A DNA stretch of 64,000 bases from Methylophilus sp. 13 (lineage in GTDB: Bacteria > Pseudomonadota > Gammaproteobacteria > Burkholderiales > Methylophilaceae). The notes below the pieces were generated by a model. That model ran no database searches, was not told the origin of the DNA, and worked only from the letters and a program-made list of their open reading frames with translations. Each line of letters opens with the position of its first letter. Position 1 is the stretch's first letter. Made by a program: the position numbers and the translations under genes. This document shows, piece by piece, positions 61,818 to 64,000 of this stretch. The stretch lies in the NCBI RefSeq assembly GCF_015354335.1, contig NZ_JADKYR010000002.1, positions 620,001 through 684,000 on the forward strand, read 5' to 3'.

Positions 61818-62561
61818 TTAGCCGCGCAAACGATCTGCATCCAGACGACGGATCGTCAGGGTAATAAAGGTAAGGATAAACAGGCCAAAATAGGCCAGGT
61901 CAGCCGTATCAATCAAGCCACCGGCAAATGACTGAAAATGACGCATTAACGAAAACTTGAGCATGGTGCTGGTCGGGTCACCGGCAAAAAAGCGGTCCAG
62001 AATCATGAGCACAAACAGGGCAATAAAACTCAAAATGCCGGCAATGATCGGCTGTGCCGTCAAGCTGGAAAAATACAGACCCAGCGCGGCAAAGCTGGAG
62101 ACCAGCAGCAACAGCCCTAGCGAATTGGCAAAAATATAGCCAAAATCAATATCTGACCAGATATTCAAGGTTGTCAGCATCACGCCGATGTAAACCACCA
62201 GAATGCTCAGGAACACCACCAGGCCTAAAAACTTGCCCATCACAATTTCGCTGATGGACAACGGCGCACTGAACAAAAATGGCAGTGTCTGGCTGCGGCG
62301 CTCCTCTGAAATCAGGCGCATGGAAAGCAAAGGCACGGCAAATAACATAATGAAGGAGGCCAGGCCGTAGACAGTTTGCCCGACAAACTGTGTGACCCCA
62401 ATCCGCTCGGCCGGACGGATGGAGCCGGACATGACTTCAAAGTAGTTATTCACGCCATTCAGGTAGTAGGTGCCAAACGAAAACGTCAGCAGGGCCAGAA
62501 TAATCCACCCCATGGGCGAGGCGAACATACTCTTGAGTTCTTTTCTTGCAATATTCAACAT
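61818..62561 (-). CDS. ABC-2 family permease (GldF-like)
   Basis: 247 residues, six helices. MLNIARKELKSMFASPMGWI start, RLISEERRSQTLPFLFSAPL (the conserved E-E-R-R-S/GT motif) and a C-terminal basic end (RRLDADRLRG). Works with the ATPase 22 bp upstream and the GldG-like protein 30 bp downstream. Confidence 0.92.
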   Translation of the reverse strand: MLNIARKELKSMFASPMGWIILALLTFSFGTYYLNGVNNYFEVMSGSIRPAERIGVTQFVGQTVYGLASFIMLFAVPLLSMRLISEERRSQTLPFLFSAPLSISEIVMGKFLGLVVFLSILVVYIGVMLTTLNIWSDIDFGYIFANSLGLLLLVSSFAALGLYFSSLTAQPIIAGILSFIALFVLMILDRFFAGDPTSTMLKFSLMRHFQSFAGGLIDTADLAYFGLFILTFITLTIRRLDADRLRG

Positions 62562-62583
62562 ACTTTATGCTCTCTAAATCGAC

Positions 62584-63525
62584 TTAAGCTGCTTTTGCAA
62601 CGTCTGCCTCGTGATAAGTCAATTGTACAAACACATCCTCAAGGCTGGTTTGATCGGGCGCAATGTGGAACAGGTCCCAGCCTTGCTGCACAGCCGCCTG
62701 CACAATCGCTTCGTGCGGCTGGCTGCCTTCATGAAAACGGATACGCCACATACCCTCGGCAGGCTCAACTTCGGCCACGCCTGCAATTGCAGCCAATTGT
62801 GCTACTGGCGGCGGGTTACGCAGGCCAACCAGCAATTTGTTACCAATACGCTGCTGCTTGAGCACATCAATGCCGCCATTAAACACCAGCTTGCCCTTGT
62901 CAATAATTTGCACGTGGTCACAGACCATTTCCACTTCGGGCAAAATATGGGTAGAGACGATGACGCTGTGCGCCTGGCCGATTTCCTTGATCAAGGCGCG
63001 GATATCACGAATCTGGATCGGATCCAGGCCCACGGTCGGCTCGTCCAGAATCACTACCATGGGGTTATGAATAATGGCCTGGGCAATGCCTACGCGTTGC
63101 TGATAGCCGTTGGACAGGTTTTCGATCAAGCGTTTGCTCATGTGGGTCAGGCCACAACGCTCTTTGGCATGTTCCACCGCTTTTTTAATGTGTTTGCTGG
63201 AGACGTTGTGCAGTCTGGCTGCAATGGTCAGGTACTCGTCTACCGTAAACTCTTTATATAAAGGGCGCATTTCCGGCAGGTATCCGATCAAGGCTTTTGC
63301 CTCTTTGGGCTGCTCTATCATGTCGATGCCGCAGATTTTGACGCTGCCTGCACTCGGCGCGAGGTTGCCCGTCAACATTTTCATCGTGGTGGACTTGCCG
63401 GCGCCATTTGGCCCCAAAAAGCCCAGCACCTGGCCTTGCTGCAGGCTGAACGTCACATCACTGACGGCGGCACGTCCGCCATACAAACGGGTCAATTCAA
63501 TTGCTTCAACTGTCAAATTTGCCAT
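62584..63525 (-). CDS. ABC transporter ATP-binding protein (GldA/NatA-like)
   Basis: 313 residues. Walker A GPNGAGKST, signature LSNGYQQRVGIAQAI and Walker B VVILDEPTVGLDPIQ. The C-terminal extension of about 80 residues (LLVGLRNPPPVAQLAAIAGV) is typical of ABC-2 exporters. First gene of the ATPase-permease-GldG-DUF4340-mutM run. Cargo unknown. Confidence 0.95.
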   Translation of the reverse strand: MANLTVEAIELTRLYGGRAAVSDVTFSLQQGQVLGFLGPNGAGKSTTMKMLTGNLAPSAGSVKICGIDMIEQPKEAKALIGYLPEMRPLYKEFTVDEYLTIAARLHNVSSKHIKKAVEHAKERCGLTHMSKRLIENLSNGYQQRVGIAQAIIHNPMVVILDEPTVGLDPIQIRDIRALIKEIGQAHSVIVSTHILPEVEMVCDHVQIIDKGKLVFNGGIDVLKQQRIGNKLLVGLRNPPPVAQLAAIAGVAEVEPAEGMWRIRFHEGSQPHEAIVQAAVQQGWDLFHIAPDQTSLEDVFVQLTYHEADVAKAA

Positions 63526-63809
63526 GATTTCTTCACATACCTCGCGACTGGGAAAGATGCTTTCAAGCCTGACTTTACAGCGCCAGACCGCAAATCCCTA
63601 GACAAATATTTCACCAAAAAGTTATAGTGCTGTAGACGACGCTTTCACCTGTGTTTAAACGCCGATTACAATTTAGTTACAAATCGCACATTATGGATGA
63701 ACTTGCAGCAACTGTCACGGACTAAACTAAAATTCCAGACGGATTAAGCGCCCCTTCTGCCCCAGTGACGACATCATTCATGCAACCTCTTTTTAAACAG
63801 GAATCCAGT

Positions 63810-64000
63810 ATGCCTCTTACCCGCCGCCTCAACTTGAAAACCCCGTCATTACGCCGTCCGACACTGGCATTATGGCTGGCGTTGATGAGCAGCCCGGCCT
63901 GGTCTGCCAGCGGCACCCCCACCATTACCACCCCCACCGCAGAGTTTGTCTACAAATACCTGCTCGGTGAAGTGGCCGCGCAACGTGGCGAATTTGTGTT
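63810..64000 (+). CDS. N-terminal part of an exported protein (truncated by the window edge)
   Basis: From the ATG at 63810, preceded by CAGGA, 63 codons are visible. Signal peptide (RRPTLALWLALMSSPAWSAS), then TPTITTPTAEFVYKYLLGEV and AAQRGEF. The AEFVYKYLLGEVAAQRG start is typical of tetratricopeptide-repeat proteins. The gene continues to the right. Divergent from the ABC operon across about 280 bp that shows no other gene. Confidence 0.75.
   Translation, partial: MPLTRRLNLKTPSLRRPTLALWLALMSSPAWSASGTPTITTPTAEFVYKYLLGEVAAQRGEFV

Noticed and set aside
60741-61931. 396-codon plus frame opposite the GldG-like gene
   Set aside because: Antisense shadow; the minus-strand gene has signal, TM helices and operon context.

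Overview
The window looks like a chromosomal segment of an obligate or restricted methylotroph of the family Methylophilaceae (Betaproteobacteria), probably Methylophilus or a close relative. The main reasons are an fmd amide gene cluster in the arrangement known from Methylophilus methylotrophus (porin FmdC, formamidase FmdA, zinc-ribbon FmdB, then an amide/urea ABC transporter), an ETF plus ETF-quinone oxidoreductase locus, betaproteobacterial neighbourhoods (DUF971-ubiE-ubiJ-ubiB, ftsY-ftsE-ftsX) and moderate GC content. No rRNA, tRNA, CRISPR array or intact insertion sequence was found.

Layout. 1-6.8 kb: 5' part of a LolC/E permease, a CsbD stress protein, PEP carboxylase, glyoxalase I, a YfhL-type ferredoxin, coaD and rsmD. 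6.8-12.4 kb: an M16 peptidase pair (one catalytic, one not) and ftsYEX. 12.4-13.1 kb: a large gene-free inverted repeat whose two arms carry the same hairpins with compensatory base changes. 13.2-18.4 kb: ETF-QO and a LysR regulator, divergent from etfBA and a ferredoxin-NADP reductase. 18.4-21.9 kb: acetyltransferase, MFS exporter, TPR protein, small outer-membrane barrel. 21.9-26.3 kb: a two-component pair whose histidine kinase is fused to an NCS1-type permease. 26.4-32 kb: an AT-rich accessory stretch with a nuclease-helicase-S24 fusion protein, VapBC, two toxinless antitoxins, a higB remnant and a leucine-rich-repeat kinase. 32-46.4 kb: one long minus-strand run, fmdC-fmdA-fmdB-urtABCDE-ureDABCEFG-hupE, for uptake of amides and urea, their hydrolysis to ammonia, and nickel supply. 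46.5-49.4 kb: two small exported proteins and rpoH under a CIRCE operator. 49.4-64 kb: dynamin-like GTPase, DUF971-ubiE-ubiJ-ubiB, DUF2147 protein, Na+/solute symporter, diguanylate cyclase, mutM, an ABC-2/GldG-type export operon and the start of a secreted protein.

How the parts connect. Three minus-strand promoters share a 16-bp dyad (pattern TA-G--AAT--ACGTA) placed exactly 23 nt before a -10-like hexamer. They precede the NCS1-kinase gene, fmdC and urtC. This suggests that the kinase/LuxR-type regulator pair controls its own gene and the amide/urea operon at two points. It is an inference from sequence, but the geometry is identical at all three sites. A second unusual point is rpoH: its conserved N-terminus has no ATG, GTG or TTG start, and a well-spaced Shine-Dalgarno sequence points to an ATC codon.
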